From Sulfitobacter sp. EhC04 (GTDB lineage Bacteria; Pseudomonadota; Alphaproteobacteria; Rhodobacterales; Rhodobacteraceae): 64,000 nucleotides of DNA. Below are positions 1 through 8,241 of the stretch, piece by piece (within the stretch, counting starts at the first letter, position 1; every line of letters begins with the position of its first letter). Made by a program: the position numbers and the translations under genes. The notes beneath the pieces are model-generated. The model had not been told where the DNA came from. It searched no databases and worked only from the letters and a program-made list of their open reading frames with translations. The stretch spans positions 185,081 through 249,080 of the forward strand of contig NZ_LXYI01000001.1 in the NCBI RefSeq assembly GCF_001650875.1, read 5' to 3'.

Positions 1-104
1 AGATCATTGAAGGCGACGAGGTTCAGCATGTTGAGGGGGGCATCGCGGTCCAGCGCCTTGAAGGCGTCGAATTGCGCGCGGTCCGGGTCGATGAAACCGC
101 TCAT
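1..104 (-). CDS. DUF1330 domain protein (5' part only, runs off the window)
   Basis: Only the first 34 or so residues lie in the window. They read MSGFIDPDRAQFDAF, then a short charged stretch, then LNMLNLVAFND. The 'NMLNLV' strand soon after the start is typical of DUF1330 proteins, small ferredoxin-like-fold proteins of unknown role. The ATG overlaps the stop of the DUF952 gene by 4 bp (ATGA), so the two are probably translationally coupled. The rest of the gene is outside the window. Confidence 0.7.
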   Translation of the reverse strand, partial: MSGFIDPDRAQFDAFKALDRDAPLNMLNLVAFND

Positions 105-451
105 TGGCTTGCGTCCTCCAGACCGGCAGGAAACTGATGGGCCCCGTCGAGGAGGGGCAGCGGCTGCGCCCAGACAACGTCTTGCATGGTCATCCGGCGA
201 TAGAGATGCGGAAACAGCGCGCCGCCCCGCGAGGGTTCCCATTTCAGCGCCTCACCTGCGGCGGTTGCATCCACCGCGACCAGCATCAGGCCTTCGGCCC
301 CGGTGAAATACCTGGCTGCCGTCTCTTCCACCTGTGCGGCGGTCGAAAAATGCACATAGCCGTCCGCGATGTCGATGGGCGCGCCGTCAGTGCTGCCCGC
401 CTGGCGCAATGTGGTCCATTGATCGGCGGTAAATATCTTGAAAATCAACAT
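101..451 (-). CDS. DUF952 domain-containing protein
   Basis: A 116-residue cytoplasmic protein matching the DUF952 family in length and landmarks. It starts MLIFKI, has 'DGYVHFSTAAQVEETAARYF' near residues 30-50, a central 'LMLVAVDA', and 'ALKWEPSRGGALFPHLYRRM' near residues 68-87. The family is of unknown biochemical function; its fold resembles ADP-ribosyltransferase-type proteins, but no activity is established. It is the first gene of a two-gene unit with the DUF1330 gene, overlapping it by 4 bp. No signal peptide or membrane segment is seen. Confidence 0.85.
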   Translation of the reverse strand: MLIFKIFTADQWTTLRQAGSTDGAPIDIADGYVHFSTAAQVEETAARYFTGAEGLMLVAVDATAAGEALKWEPSRGGALFPHLYRRMTMQDVVWAQPLPLLDGAHQFPAGLEDASQ

Positions 452-536
452 GGGGCAGTCATGCCCCGGCAGTCAACGGGGGTCAAGGCGGGTCGGACCA
501 TCGCAGCCACCTGGATGTGCCCCGGCCGTCGGATTT

Positions 537-592
537 GAGTATTTGGGGCATAAAGAAGTCCGGTTATCTCTTCTTTTTGCCAAAATATCCGG
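537..592. repeat. Inverted pair of a recurring 'GAGTATTT..GCATAAAGAAG' intergenic motif
   Basis: This lies in the 290-bp gap between the divergent DUF952 and 5'-nucleotidase genes. The left arm GAGTATTTGGGGCATAAAGAAG (537-558, split here only by wording) faces a right arm whose reverse complement reads GGATATTTTGGCAAAAAGAAG (570-592). The arms can fold over an 11-nt loop. Related copies occur at 7382-7405, 9485-9510, 20135-20193 and 35061-35086. Nothing else identifiable is seen in the gap; the nucleotidase ribosome-binding site is at its right end. Confidence 0.55.
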
Positions 593-741
593 TCCAGACC
601 CCGAAGCCCGCGTTTCATTGGCAAGGGCACAGGGCATTGCCGCCTGCAGCGCTTGACCCAACGGCATGCCGCGCACAAGCGCTTTGACAGTCGCAAGGGC
701 GCAGGCCACCATGCTGCATGTGTTCCAACTGGGGAAAAGCA

Positions 742-2298
742 ATGAAACGATTCTTGACAAGCGTTGCAGCGCTGGGCCTGACGGCCGGTGCGGCTGCCGC
801 CGACTATCAGCTTACCATCCTTCATACCAACGACTTCCATGCGCGGTTCGAACCGATCAGCAAATATGACGGGCCCTGCGGTGCCGAAGACAATACCGCC
901 GGGGAATGTTTTGGCGGTTCCGCCCGGCTGATGACGGCGATTACCGACGCCCGCGCGCGGTCCAACAATTCGATCCTGGTGGATGGCGGTGACCAGTTCC
1001 AGGGCACGCTGTTCTATACCTATTACAAGGGCGCGCTGGCCGCCGAGATGATGAACAAGATGGGATATGACGCGATGACCGTGGGCAACCACGAATTCGA
1101 TGATGGCCCCGAGGTTCTGAAAGGCTTCATGGACACGATCGACTTTCCGATCCTGATGTCCAATGCCGATGTCTCGGCTGAGCCGCTGCTTGCAGGCAAC
1201 CTGCCGAAATCCACGATCATCGAACGGGGCGGCGAAAAGCTGGGCCTGATCGGGTTGACGCCGCAAGACACGGATGAGCTGGCAAGCCCCGGCGACAACA
1301 TCACCTTTTCCGATCCCGTGGCTGCGGTACAGGGCGAGGTGGACAAGCTGACTGCGGAAGGTGTGAACAAGATCATCGTCCTGTCGCACTCCGGCTACGC
1401 CGTGGACCAGCGCGTTGCCGCTGAAACAACGGGTGTGGATGTCATCGTCGGCGGGCACTCCAACACGCTGCTGAGCAACACCAATGACCGCGCCGAGGGG
1501 CCCTATCCGACCATGGTGGGCGACACGGCCATCGTGCAGGCCTATGCCTATGGCAAGTTTCTGGGCGAGCTGAATGTGACTTTTGACGACGACGGCAAGG
1601 TCACCGAGGCCAGCGGCGAGCCGCTGATCATGGACGCCGCGGTGACCGAAGACGAGGGCACGGTCGCCCGTATCGGGGAGGCCGCCGCACCGCTTGAGGA
1701 AATCCGCAACAAGGTTGTGGCCGAAACCACCGACATGATCGAAGGCAACCGCGATGTCTGCCGAGCGCAGGAATGCTCCATGGGCAACCTCGTTTCCGAC
1801 GCCATGCTGGCGCGGGTCAAGGACCAGGGCATCGACGTGGCGATCTCCAACTCGGGCGGGCTGCGTGCCTCCATCGACGCGGGCGAGGTCACCATGGGCG
1901 AGGTGCTGACGGTGCTGCCGTTCCAGAACACGCTTTCGACCTTTCAGGTGACCGGCGAAACGCTGCTGGCCGCGCTGGAGAACGGTGTCAGCCAGGTCGA
2001 GGAAGGCGCAGGCCGCTTCCCGCAGGTTGCGGGTCTGACCTTTGCGTTTGACGCCAGCGCGGAGCCGGGCAGCCGGGTCAGCGACGTGATGGTCGGGGGC
2101 GAACCGCTGGACATGGGCAAGACCTATGGCGTGGTTTCCAACAACTATGTGCGCAACGGCGGTGACGGCTATGAGATGTTCAAGACCGCGATGAACGCCT
2201 ATGACTTTGGCCCCGACCTGGCCGATGTGACGGCGGAATATCTGGCCGAGAATGGTGCCTATACGCCCTATACCGACGGGCGCATCAGCGCGAAGTAA
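742..2298 (+). CDS. Periplasmic bifunctional metallophosphatase / 5'-nucleotidase (UshA-like)
   Basis: Hydrolyses nucleoside 5'-phosphates or related phosphoesters in the periplasm to salvage nucleosides and phosphate. The ATG at 742 (518 aa) is chosen because GGGGAAAA lies just upstream and a signal peptide follows (MKRFLTSVAALGLTAGAAAA, cleavage before DYQL). Calcineurin-type metal motifs follow: 'HTNDFHARFEP' (about residues 26-36), 'GGDQFQGT', 'GNHEFDDG', 'LSHSGYAVD' and 'GGHSNT'. The C-terminal 5_nucleotid_C domain carries 'NSGGLRASIDAGEV' and 'NNYVRNGGDGYEMF', which bind the nucleobase. The last metal motif reads GGHSN, where many homologues have GHxH. It appears monocistronic, with a terminator 24 bp after the stop. 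Exact substrate preference cannot be read from sequence. Confidence 0.9.
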   Translation: MKRFLTSVAALGLTAGAAAADYQLTILHTNDFHARFEPISKYDGPCGAEDNTAGECFGGSARLMTAITDARARSNNSILVDGGDQFQGTLFYTYYKGALAAEMMNKMGYDAMTVGNHEFDDGPEVLKGFMDTIDFPILMSNADVSAEPLLAGNLPKSTIIERGGEKLGLIGLTPQDTDELASPGDNITFSDPVAAVQGEVDKLTAEGVNKIIVLSHSGYAVDQRVAAETTGVDVIVGGHSNTLLSNTNDRAEGPYPTMVGDTAIVQAYAYGKFLGELNVTFDDDGKVTEASGEPLIMDAAVTEDEGTVARIGEAAAPLEEIRNKVVAETTDMIEGNRDVCRAQECSMGNLVSDAMLARVKDQGIDVAISNSGGLRASIDAGEVTMGEVLTVLPFQNTLSTFQVTGETLLAALENGVSQVEEGAGRFPQVAGLTFAFDASAEPGSRVSDVMVGGEPLDMGKTYGVVSNNYVRNGGDGYEMFKTAMNAYDFGPDLADVTAEYLAENGAYTPYTDGRISAK

Positions 2299-2321
2299 CA
2301 CGCGGTTCAGGCAAAATTGAC

Positions 2322-2355
2322 AGGCGCGGTCCGCAAGGGTCGCGCCTTTTTCTTT
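2322..2355 (+). terminator. Rho-independent terminator after the 5'-nucleotidase gene
   Basis: The stem AGGCGCG / CGCGCCT encloses a short loop and is followed by TTTTTCTTTT. It starts 24 bp after the nucleotidase stop codon. Confidence 0.8.
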
Positions 2356-2366
2356 TGGTCCGGGTG

Positions 2367-2410
2367 CCGGACTTTTCAAAAAGTCCGGGCCGATTTTTTC
2401 GAAAAAATCG
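2367..2410. repeat. Twin-hairpin intergenic repeat, copy 1
   Basis: Two adjacent palindromes: CCGGACTTTT/AAAAGTCCGG with a 2-nt loop (2367-2388), then, after 2 nt, the perfect palindrome CGATTTTTTCGAAAAAATCG (2391-2410). It sits between the convergent nucleotidase and MFS genes, just beyond the nucleotidase terminator. The same layout recurs at 18863-18904, 58082-58125 and 58201-58244. Confidence 0.7.
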
Positions 2411-2434
2411 CCTGCCGTCTGCCGCTTGGCTCGA

Positions 2435-3688
2435 TCAATTCATCCCTTTGGCCGCATCCACCGGCTGCTGCGAGGCCTCGACCGTTTGCAGGCTGGAGGT
2501 ACGGCCGGCATTGATCGGCTGGAAACTGGTCTTGTCGGCATCGGCGACGGCCTCCCGTTTACTGATCCGCCAGAGGGTGTAGAGGATGACCATGCCATGC
2601 GACACCGCCGTGATCAGGAAAAGCGCGCGAATGCCCACTTCTGCCATGGCCAGCCCTGCAACTGTCGGCCCGATGATCGACCCGATGCCGAAGGTCAGCA
2701 GCAGCCCGCCTGATATCTGGATCGCGGTGCCGGGTTCGGCGTGGTCATTGGCATGTGCCACGATCACCGGGTACATCGCATAGATCGAGCCGCCCAGCAG
2801 TGCTGCAAGTGTCAGGTTCATCCCCCGCCCTTCCGGTGCCAGCAGGATAAACCCCAGGTCGGCCACCAGTGCCAGTGCGGCCACGCCGACCAGCACCTTG
2901 CGGCGGTCCATTCTGTCGGACATCAGCCCCACGGGCATCTGGATGATCGCCCCCGCCAGGATCGGGATCGAGATGAAAAAGGACACCGCCGCCAGCACCA
3001 GGCCCACGTTCTGCGCATAAACCGCCGCCAAAGTGCCGAAGGCGGCGTTGGAGACGCCCACCCAGAACACCGCAAAGACCGCGACCGGCGAATTGCGCCA
3101 CAGGGCCGCGAGGTTGAGCTTTACGGTGACAAGCGGGGCAGGGGTGGACGAGGAGCTGAGCGCGGTTGGCACCAGCGCCATGCAATAGAAGATGGCCGCC
3201 AGCGCAAAGAACAGGAACCCCGCCGGGTCCCCCACCGTCAGCATCAGCGATCCTGCCGTGCTCGCGGCAAGGTTCACCATCGTATAGACCCCAAAGATGC
3301 GGCCACGGGTGTCCGGGCTGGATTGTTCGCTCAGCCAGCTTTCGACAATCATCGCGGCCCCGGCAAAACAGAAACCGCAGACGCCGCGCAGCACGATCCA
3401 GGCCCATGGGGTGATCTGGATGGCGCTGGCCAGCATCGAAATCGCCGCAATCGCGGCCATCGCGCCAAAAGCCCGAATGTGACCCACCCGCGCCACCAGC
3501 GGCGGCGTCATGATGCAGCCCGACACATATCCCACGGCCCAACCGGTGCCCAAAAGACCCAGCGAAACGGCTGAAAATCCTTCAATGGTGCCGCGCACGG
3601 GCAGGATCAGACCATTGATCCCGCCTGCAAACAGGAGGAAGGCGGACCCAAGCAGAAGCGCGCTGACGGGCAGGAATTGTCTGATCAT
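2435..3688 (-). CDS. MFS transporter (12 TM, YcaD-like)
   Basis: A 417-residue inner-membrane carrier with about twelve hydrophobic segments and two six-helix halves. The MFS loop 2-3 region is present in divergent form ('VARVGHIRAFG') and the equivalent loop in the second half is clear ('GLMSDRMDRRKVLVG'). The hydrophilic tail of about 45 residues is rich in Ser, Gln and Ala. I place the start at 3688 (MIRQFLPV) because AAAGGA lies 9 nt upstream; a TTG start 21 bp further out (3709) is possible but less likely. It resembles the YcaD/'MFS_1-like' group, whose substrates are mostly unknown. Transcription converges with the nucleotidase gene. Confidence 0.8.
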   Translation of the reverse strand: MIRQFLPVSALLLGSAFLLFAGGINGLILPVRGTIEGFSAVSLGLLGTGWAVGYVSGCIMTPPLVARVGHIRAFGAMAAIAAISMLASAIQITPWAWIVLRGVCGFCFAGAAMIVESWLSEQSSPDTRGRIFGVYTMVNLAASTAGSLMLTVGDPAGFLFFALAAIFYCMALVPTALSSSSTPAPLVTVKLNLAALWRNSPVAVFAVFWVGVSNAAFGTLAAVYAQNVGLVLAAVSFFISIPILAGAIIQMPVGLMSDRMDRRKVLVGVAALALVADLGFILLAPEGRGMNLTLAALLGGSIYAMYPVIVAHANDHAEPGTAIQISGGLLLTFGIGSIIGPTVAGLAMAEVGIRALFLITAVSHGMVILYTLWRISKREAVADADKTSFQPINAGRTSSLQTVEASQQPVDAAKGMN

Positions 3689-3843
3689 CACCTGGTATCC
3701 TTTGGCCAATTACGGGAAGCTTGCCAGATATCCGGCACCTTTTACAGGTGGGTCCATGCGATTATCCGGGATTGTCGTCGCCTTTGCAGCCCCGCGGCAC
3801 GCGCGGTAGGCTGTTGGTCAGGAACAGGCAGAAAGGACAGCAG

Positions 3844-4509
3844 ATGTGTGGACGAATGGCGGTGACCTTGCCCCATGACGCCATGGCGCAGCTCTTTGCG
3901 GCGGCACCGGCCAATGACCTGCCGGATGTGCCGAACTACAATGTCTGCCCGACGACCCAGGTGCATATTGTCACGGCTGGCACCGGCGGGCCGCGCCGGT
4001 TGGGCGCGATGCGCTGGGGCTTCATCCCCAAATGGTACAAGAAACCGGGGGACGGCCCATTGCTGATCAACGCGCGGGCCGAGACGATTGCCGACAAACC
4101 GGCCTTCGGCGCTGCCGCGCGGGAGCGGCGGGGCCTTGTCGTGGCGTCAGGGTTTTACGAATGGACAAAGGACGCAGAAGGGGGCCGTGACCCCTGGTAC
4201 ATCACCCGTCGCGACGGCGCGCCATTGGCCTTTGCCGCGATCTGGCAGGACTGGCGTGCGGATGCGGAGGAAGGGATTCGCACCTGTGCGGTGGTGACCT
4301 GCGCCGCAAATGACCCGATGCGGGCGATCCATCACCGCATGCCGGTGATTGTCGAAAAGGAGAACTGGCCGCTATGGCTGGGCGAGGCGGGCAAGGGGGC
4401 GGCGTCCCTGATGGTGCCCGCAGCCAATGATCTGCTGACCTGGCACCGTGTCGACCGCGCCGTCAATTCAAATCGCGCTGAAGGGCCTGAGCTGATTGAA
4501 GAAATCTGA
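3844..4509 (+). CDS. SRAP family protein (YedK/HMCES-type abasic-site crosslinker)
   Basis: SOS-response-associated peptidase of 221 aa that caps abasic sites in single-stranded DNA by forming a thiazolidine crosslink through its N-terminal cysteine, protecting replication forks. The start at 3844 gives MCGR, with the essential Cys2 exposed after Met removal; AAAGGACAG lies just upstream. The other active-site residues are in place: Asn76 in 'INARAE', Glu106 in 'GFYEW', and His164 in 'HHRMPV'. Length is normal for bacterial YedK. Some annotations call this family a peptidase; the crosslinking role is the better established. No LexA box was recognised upstream. Confidence 0.93.
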   Translation: MCGRMAVTLPHDAMAQLFAAAPANDLPDVPNYNVCPTTQVHIVTAGTGGPRRLGAMRWGFIPKWYKKPGDGPLLINARAETIADKPAFGAAARERRGLVVASGFYEWTKDAEGGRDPWYITRRDGAPLAFAAIWQDWRADAEEGIRTCAVVTCAANDPMRAIHHRMPVIVEKENWPLWLGEAGKGAASLMVPAANDLLTWHRVDRAVNSNRAEGPELIEEI

Positions 4510-4518
4510 GCGCATGGC

Positions 4519-4625
4519 TGTAGCGTTTCGCGTTAGACCTGAATCACCAAATGCTGCCTGAAATCATGGATTTCAACGCATGTGATGATAAGGGCTGTCT
4601 CAAGGTAAGCGCCGAAACGCTGTAG
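4519..4625. repeat. MITE-like structured element with imperfect terminal inverted repeats
   Basis: About 107 bp between the SRAP gene and the next terminator. The outer arms contain AGCGTTTCG (4522-4530) and its complement CGAAACGCT (4613-4621), and imperfect pairing extends about 25 bp inward. The centre holds a hairpin TGAAATC-ATG-GATTTCA (4559-4575). No open reading frame is present. The form fits a non-autonomous mobile repeat or a structured RNA. I think it belongs to a family dispersed in roseobacters, but that is inference. Confidence 0.5.
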
Positions 4626-4653
4626 GGGCCGTGTGGGTGTCACGCGGCCCTTT
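4626..4653. terminator. Hairpin between convergent SRAP and cupredoxin-like genes
   Basis: GGGCCGTG pairs with CACGCGGCCC (one bulge) over a 7-nt loop and is followed by TTT. It can serve transcripts from both sides of the convergent pair. Confidence 0.5.
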
Positions 4654-4671
4654 GCCGGGCGGTCTCAAGGA

Positions 4672-5019
4672 TCAGTCGTTCAGCGGAGCGGGATCATATG
4701 AAATCGCTCCTTCCATCAGGCCTTCGCCGTCTTCACCGTTGGTAAAGGACAGTGGCGTCGAATGGGTCAGGTTCAAGCGGTAGGTCGCATCCACGCCGAT
4801 CGGACCGGATGTCCATGTGTCCTCGGGACCGGAGATGTGCTGGACCACGCCGCTTTGGTTGGTGAAAATGACATTGTCACCCGGTTTTGCATAGATGGTC
4901 GAAGGAAAATAGGACCCTTCCACGATCAGCACGGATTGGTTGTCGGCCTGAGCCGCACCGGCCCATAGCGCGCTGGCAGCAGCAATGGCGCAGGCACCCT
5001 TGCAGAATGATGTAAGCAT
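4672..5019 (-). CDS. Secreted cupredoxin-like protein lacking an obvious copper site
   Basis: A 115-residue exported protein. The signal peptide is MLTSFCKGACAIAAASALWAG with cleavage after AAQA. The mature part (about 90 aa) has the plastocyanin-like pattern: 'YFPSTIYAKPGDNVIFTN' (about residues 38-55), 'VVQHISGPEDTW', a TYRLNL strand, and 'SFTN..GEGLMEGAI', where blue-copper proteins usually carry C-x-H-x-M. One His (VVQH) is in place, but the mature protein has no cysteine, so a type 1 copper site looks unlikely. A structural, metal-binding or inactive cupredoxin role is inferred. It seems to be transcribed alone, between SRAP and the LysR gene. Confidence 0.6.
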   Translation of the reverse strand: MLTSFCKGACAIAAASALWAGAAQADNQSVLIVEGSYFPSTIYAKPGDNVIFTNQSGVVQHISGPEDTWTSGPIGVDATYRLNLTHSTPLSFTNGEDGEGLMEGAISYDPAPLND

Positions 5020-5113
5020 CGACGTGCTCCTTGTAACGGCCCCACCCGGTTACGGATAAATTTGCTTAAGTGGTAAATGCGGCAAAAATTTGTCGATTTG
5101 CCGCCTTGTGCCC

Positions 5114-6013
5114 CTATTTTTCGTCTTCCTGCGCGGCCTGCGCCGCAAGCCAGGTGATGAAGGACCCAAGCGCCGCGCCGGTGTCGCGGTCCCTGGGCCA
5201 GACCAGATAGTAGCTGCCGATGCTCTGTGTGGTCTGGTCAGAGGCCAGGATCAACTGCCCGTCGCGCAGGTAGGGATCGGCAAAGAATGTCGGCAGCAGC
5301 GCAACGCCCAGACCGTGGATCGCCGCCTGCGCCATGGTGGAAAACTGATCAAAGACCATGCCTGCGGGCGGCTCGTCCCCCACGCCCAGTGCCGCCAGCC
5401 AGCGCGCCCAGCCTTTTGGCCGCGCTTCAAGGTGCAGCAAGGGATGGTTCAGCATCTCCGCCGCGTTGCGCACCGGCGCTTGCATCAGGTCGGGTGAACA
5501 GACGGGAACGACGATTTCGGGCATCAGGGGCAGGTAGCTGACGCCGGGCCAGTCCTCGCGTCCGAAATGGATCGCGGCGTCAAAGGTGCTGTCCTCGATC
5601 GCATAGGGTTTCAGCCGGGTGGAGAGGTTCACGGTGACTTCCGGATGGCTGCGGGCGAAATCGCGCAGGCGGGGGGCCAGCCAATGCATGCCGAAAGCGG
5701 GTAGGATCGACAGGTTCAGCGCGCCCCCCATCGGATTGGTCCGCGCCGCCACGCTGGCCTGGGCCAGTCGGTTCAGGATGTCGCGGACATGGCGGACATA
5801 GGACTGCCCGGCCTCTGTCAGGACAAGCTGCCGACCCTGCCGGGTCAGCAATTCGACGCCAAGCTGTTCCTCCAGCGTCTTGAGTTGCCGGCTGATCGCC
5901 GATTGTGTCAGCGCCAGTTCTTCTGCCGCGCGGGTGGCCGCGCCCAGCCGTGCCACGGCTTCAAACGCCAGCAGCGCAGAGATGGAGGGCAGGAAACGTC
6001 GGGGCGCGATCAT
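5114..6013 (-). CDS. LysR-family transcriptional regulator (GcvA-like), divergent from gcdH
   Basis: A 299-residue regulator. The N-terminal winged helix (about residues 6-65) contains 'ALAFEAVARLGAATRAAEELALTQSAISRQ' in outline, the usual LysR helix-turn-helix, followed by 'LEEQLGVELLTRQGRQLVLTEAG'. The effector domain (about 90-290) includes 'FDAAIHFGREDWPG', characteristic of the GcvA-like subgroup. It is transcribed away from glutaryl-CoA dehydrogenase across a 101-bp gap, so regulation of gcdH is the natural inference. The effector would then be a glutarate- or lysine-pathway intermediate, but nothing in the sequence identifies it. Confidence 0.88.
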   Translation of the reverse strand: MIAPRRFLPSISALLAFEAVARLGAATRAAEELALTQSAISRQLKTLEEQLGVELLTRQGRQLVLTEAGQSYVRHVRDILNRLAQASVAARTNPMGGALNLSILPAFGMHWLAPRLRDFARSHPEVTVNLSTRLKPYAIEDSTFDAAIHFGREDWPGVSYLPLMPEIVVPVCSPDLMQAPVRNAAEMLNHPLLHLEARPKGWARWLAALGVGDEPPAGMVFDQFSTMAQAAIHGLGVALLPTFFADPYLRDGQLILASDQTTQSIGSYYLVWPRDRDTGAALGSFITWLAAQAAQEDEK

Positions 6014-6114
6014 CTATGACTTTTTCTCATATATGCAGGACAAAGCAGCGATAGTCATTCAGGGCCATTTTTGCAATACTGCGCGCAACCGCACCCCCCA
6101 ATGGAGGAACCGCC

Positions 6115-7338
6115 ATGAATGCCGAAGCCCCAGTCCTGCGCGCCAAGGATGCCCCCGATCTGGGCAGTTTTGACTGGACGGACCCGTTTCGTCTGGACAG
6201 CCAGCTGACCGAAGACGAGCGGATGATCCGCGACTCCGCAAAGGCCTATGCGCAGGAAAAGCTGCAACCCCGCGTCATCGACGCCTTTGCCAATGAGGAA
6301 ACCGATCCGGAGATTTTCCGCGAGATGGGCGAAATGGGCCTGCTGGGCATCACCATCCCCGAGGAATACGGCGGTCTGGGCGGCGGATATGTGTCCTATG
6401 GTCTGGTTGCCCGCGAAGTGGAGCGGGTCGATTCCGGGTATCGCTCGATGATGTCCGTGCAAGCGAGCCTCGTGATGTATCCGATCTATGCCTATGGATC
6501 AGAGGCGCAGCGCAAGAAGTACCTGCCCAAGCTGTGTTCAGGCGAGTGGATCGGCTGTTTTGGCCTGACCGAGCCTGATGCCGGTTCCGACCCGGCGGGG
6601 ATGAAGACCCGCGCGGTCAAGACCGCCACGGGTTACAAGCTCACCGGGTCCAAGATGTGGATTTCCAACGCACCGATCGCGGATGTTTTTGTGGTCTGGG
6701 CAAAATCCGACGAACACGGCGGCAAGATCCGCGGTTTCGTGCTGGAAAAGGGCATGAAGGGTCTGAGCGCGCCCAAGGTTGGCAACAAGCTGTCGCTGCG
6801 GGCCTCGATCACCGGTGAAATCGTCATGGACGGCGTTGAGGTGGGCGAGGATGCGCTGCTGCCGCATGTGCAGGGCCTCAAGGGGCCGTTCGGCTGCCTG
6901 AACCGCGCGCGTTACGGCATTTCATGGGGGGCGATGGGTGCGGCAGAATTCTGCTGGCACGCGGCGCGCCAATACGGGTTGGACCGCAAGCAGTTCGGCA
7001 AACCACTGGCCCAGACGCAATTGTTCCAGAAGAAACTGGCCGACATGATGACCGAAATCTCGCTGGGGTTGCAGGGGTCGTTGCAGGTGGGCCGCCTGAT
7101 GGATCAGGCCAATGCCGCGCCGGAAATGGTTTCCATCGTCAAGCGCAACAACTGCGGCAAGGCGCTGGAGGTGGCGCGGCACGCTCGTGACATGCACGGC
7201 GGCAACGGCATTTCCGGTGAATTCCAGGTGATCCGTCACATGATGAATCTGGAAACCGTCAATACCTATGAAGGCACCCATGATGTGCATGCCCTGATCC
7301 TGGGCCGCGCGCAGACCGGCCTTCAGGCGTTCTTTTAA
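6115..7338 (+). CDS. gcdH: Glutaryl-CoA dehydrogenase
   Basis: FAD-dependent acyl-CoA dehydrogenase that oxidises and decarboxylates glutaryl-CoA to crotonyl-CoA in lysine, tryptophan and benzoyl-CoA degradation. At 407 aa it has the normal length. Visible landmarks: '[20 protein letters not shown]', '[16 protein letters not shown]' (FAD site), '[25 protein letters not shown]', and '[23 protein letters not shown]'. The catalytic base is Glu386 in '[17 protein letters not shown]', the signature separating GCDH from other acyl-CoA dehydrogenases. ATG 6115 follows GGAGGAACC. It appears monocistronic, divergent from the LysR gene, with a hairpin 10 bp after the stop. Confidence 0.95.
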   Translation: MNAEAPVLRAKDAPDLGSFDWTDPFRLDSQLTEDERMIRDSAKAYAQEKLQPRVIDAFANEETDPEIFREMGEMGLLGITIPEEYGGLGGGYVSYGLVAREVERVDSGYRSMMSVQASLVMYPIYAYGSEAQRKKYLPKLCSGEWIGCFGLTEPDAGSDPAGMKTRAVKTATGYKLTGSKMWISNAPIADVFVVWAKSDEHGGKIRGFVLEKGMKGLSAPKVGNKLSLRASITGEIVMDGVEVGEDALLPHVQGLKGPFGCLNRARYGISWGAMGAAEFCWHAARQYGLDRKQFGKPLAQTQLFQKKLADMMTEISLGLQGSLQVGRLMDQANAAPEMVSIVKRNNCGKALEVARHARDMHGGNGISGEFQVIRHMMNLETVNTYEGTHDVHALILGRAQTGLQAFF

Positions 7339-7347
7339 ACCATCGGA

Positions 7348-7372
7348 TTGAGGGGGCGTTCCTCCCCCTCAA
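7348..7372 (+). terminator. GC-rich hairpin after gcdH
   Basis: TTGAGGGGG pairs with CCCCCTCAA over a 7-nt loop. There is no long U-tract. A copy of the recurring motif follows at 7382-7405. Confidence 0.5.
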
Positions 7373-7381
7373 ACTCCCCCT

Positions 7382-7405
7382 CCGGATATTTCTTGCCAAA
7401 AAGAG
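7382..7405 (+). repeat. Recurring post-gene motif, copy after gcdH; rest of 7.34-7.69 kb gap is empty
   Basis: CCGGATATTTCTTGCCAAAA followed by AGAG lies 10 bp after the gcdH hairpin. It is related to the motifs at 537, 9485, 20135 and 35061. The remainder of the 354-bp gap up to 7692 becomes more A+T rich toward the downstream gene. It shows no further gene or recognisable site. Confidence 0.5.
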
Positions 7406-7692
7406 ACGGGATTGGCGCTGTTCTTTTGGCAATGGCGTGAATGTCCATGCTGCTGAGCAGGGGCGCGGCACGACGTCAACCGGCGCGCATCAGCCGTTGG
7501 CGGCTCGCTTTGGGCGGTAAGTCCGACCCGCCTTGGCCAACACATGTTCCCCCACAAATTGAAGTACTGCCGAGGCATTTGCGCACCATATTTAGGCACG
7601 CAAGAAAACGTTACTGCAAAACATTGGACGTGTTTTGCATTTGTTAACCATTGCGTAATAACTTCAACGCGCAACCCGCGACAGGAGTTCCG

Positions 7693-8238
7693 ATGTTTCG
7701 AAATTTTTTTGCAGCCTGCGTTCTATCCCTTCTAGCACAACCGGTTCTTGCCGATGGCGCGCTGCCGGAATGCAGCCGTGCCGGGCCGGGCATGACTTTT
7801 TGCGGGGGTGAAGACTTCACGCGGATCGACCGTGGGCAGCTCAGGGGGATCAGCTATTGGCTGCATCCTGACGGTTTCATCTCGAAGATCCTGACCGAGA
7901 AGGACAGCAAGATCGCCGCCACCCAGCAGGCCATCGAGGCGCGGATCATCGAGATGATCAATGCGCGGGCAGGGGCCGCCGGGCAGAATTTCGAATTTGT
8001 CGATCTGGACAGCCGGTCGATCAACGGGGCCCCTTTCGGCACATTGACCTATCGTTTGGCGGGCCCGAAAAAAGCCACAACCGTGCTGCACAGCTATGCC
8101 GCCTTGAACGGTGTGGTGGTCCAGGTGCTCAGCCAGGTCGCGCCGCGCGGCACTGCTGACGACACAGAGGCGCTGAAACATGCGCATTTTGCAGCCGTGG
8201 GCGCGTTGAAACCGACGGGACCCGAAGCGGAACTCTGA
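7693..8238 (+). CDS. Hypothetical secreted protein
   Basis: A 181-residue protein with a clear signal peptide (MFRNFFAACVLSLLAQPVLA, cleavage before DGA). ATG 7693 is chosen because CAGGAG lies 7 nt upstream and the signal peptide begins there. The mature part holds two cysteines close together ('PECSRAGPGMTFCGGEDF'), a predicted helix with 'AIEARIIEMINARAGAAG', and 'GTLTYRLAGPKKATTVLHSYAALNGVVVQV'. I recognise no family with confidence; small periplasmic proteins of this type are common in roseobacters. It converges with the enolase-superfamily gene, with 3 bp between the stops. Confidence 0.7.
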   Translation: MFRNFFAACVLSLLAQPVLADGALPECSRAGPGMTFCGGEDFTRIDRGQLRGISYWLHPDGFISKILTEKDSKIAATQQAIEARIIEMINARAGAAGQNFEFVDLDSRSINGAPFGTLTYRLAGPKKATTVLHSYAALNGVVVQVLSQVAPRGTADDTEALKHAHFAAVGALKPTGPEAEL

Positions 8239-8241
8239 CCC

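Noticed and set aside
445..2379. A 644-codon open frame on the minus strand opposite the 5'-nucleotidase gene
   Set aside because: It lies antisense to a gene with clear family motifs, has low-complexity His/Arg/Gly-rich translation and no ribosome-binding site. It is a by-product of high G+C third positions.
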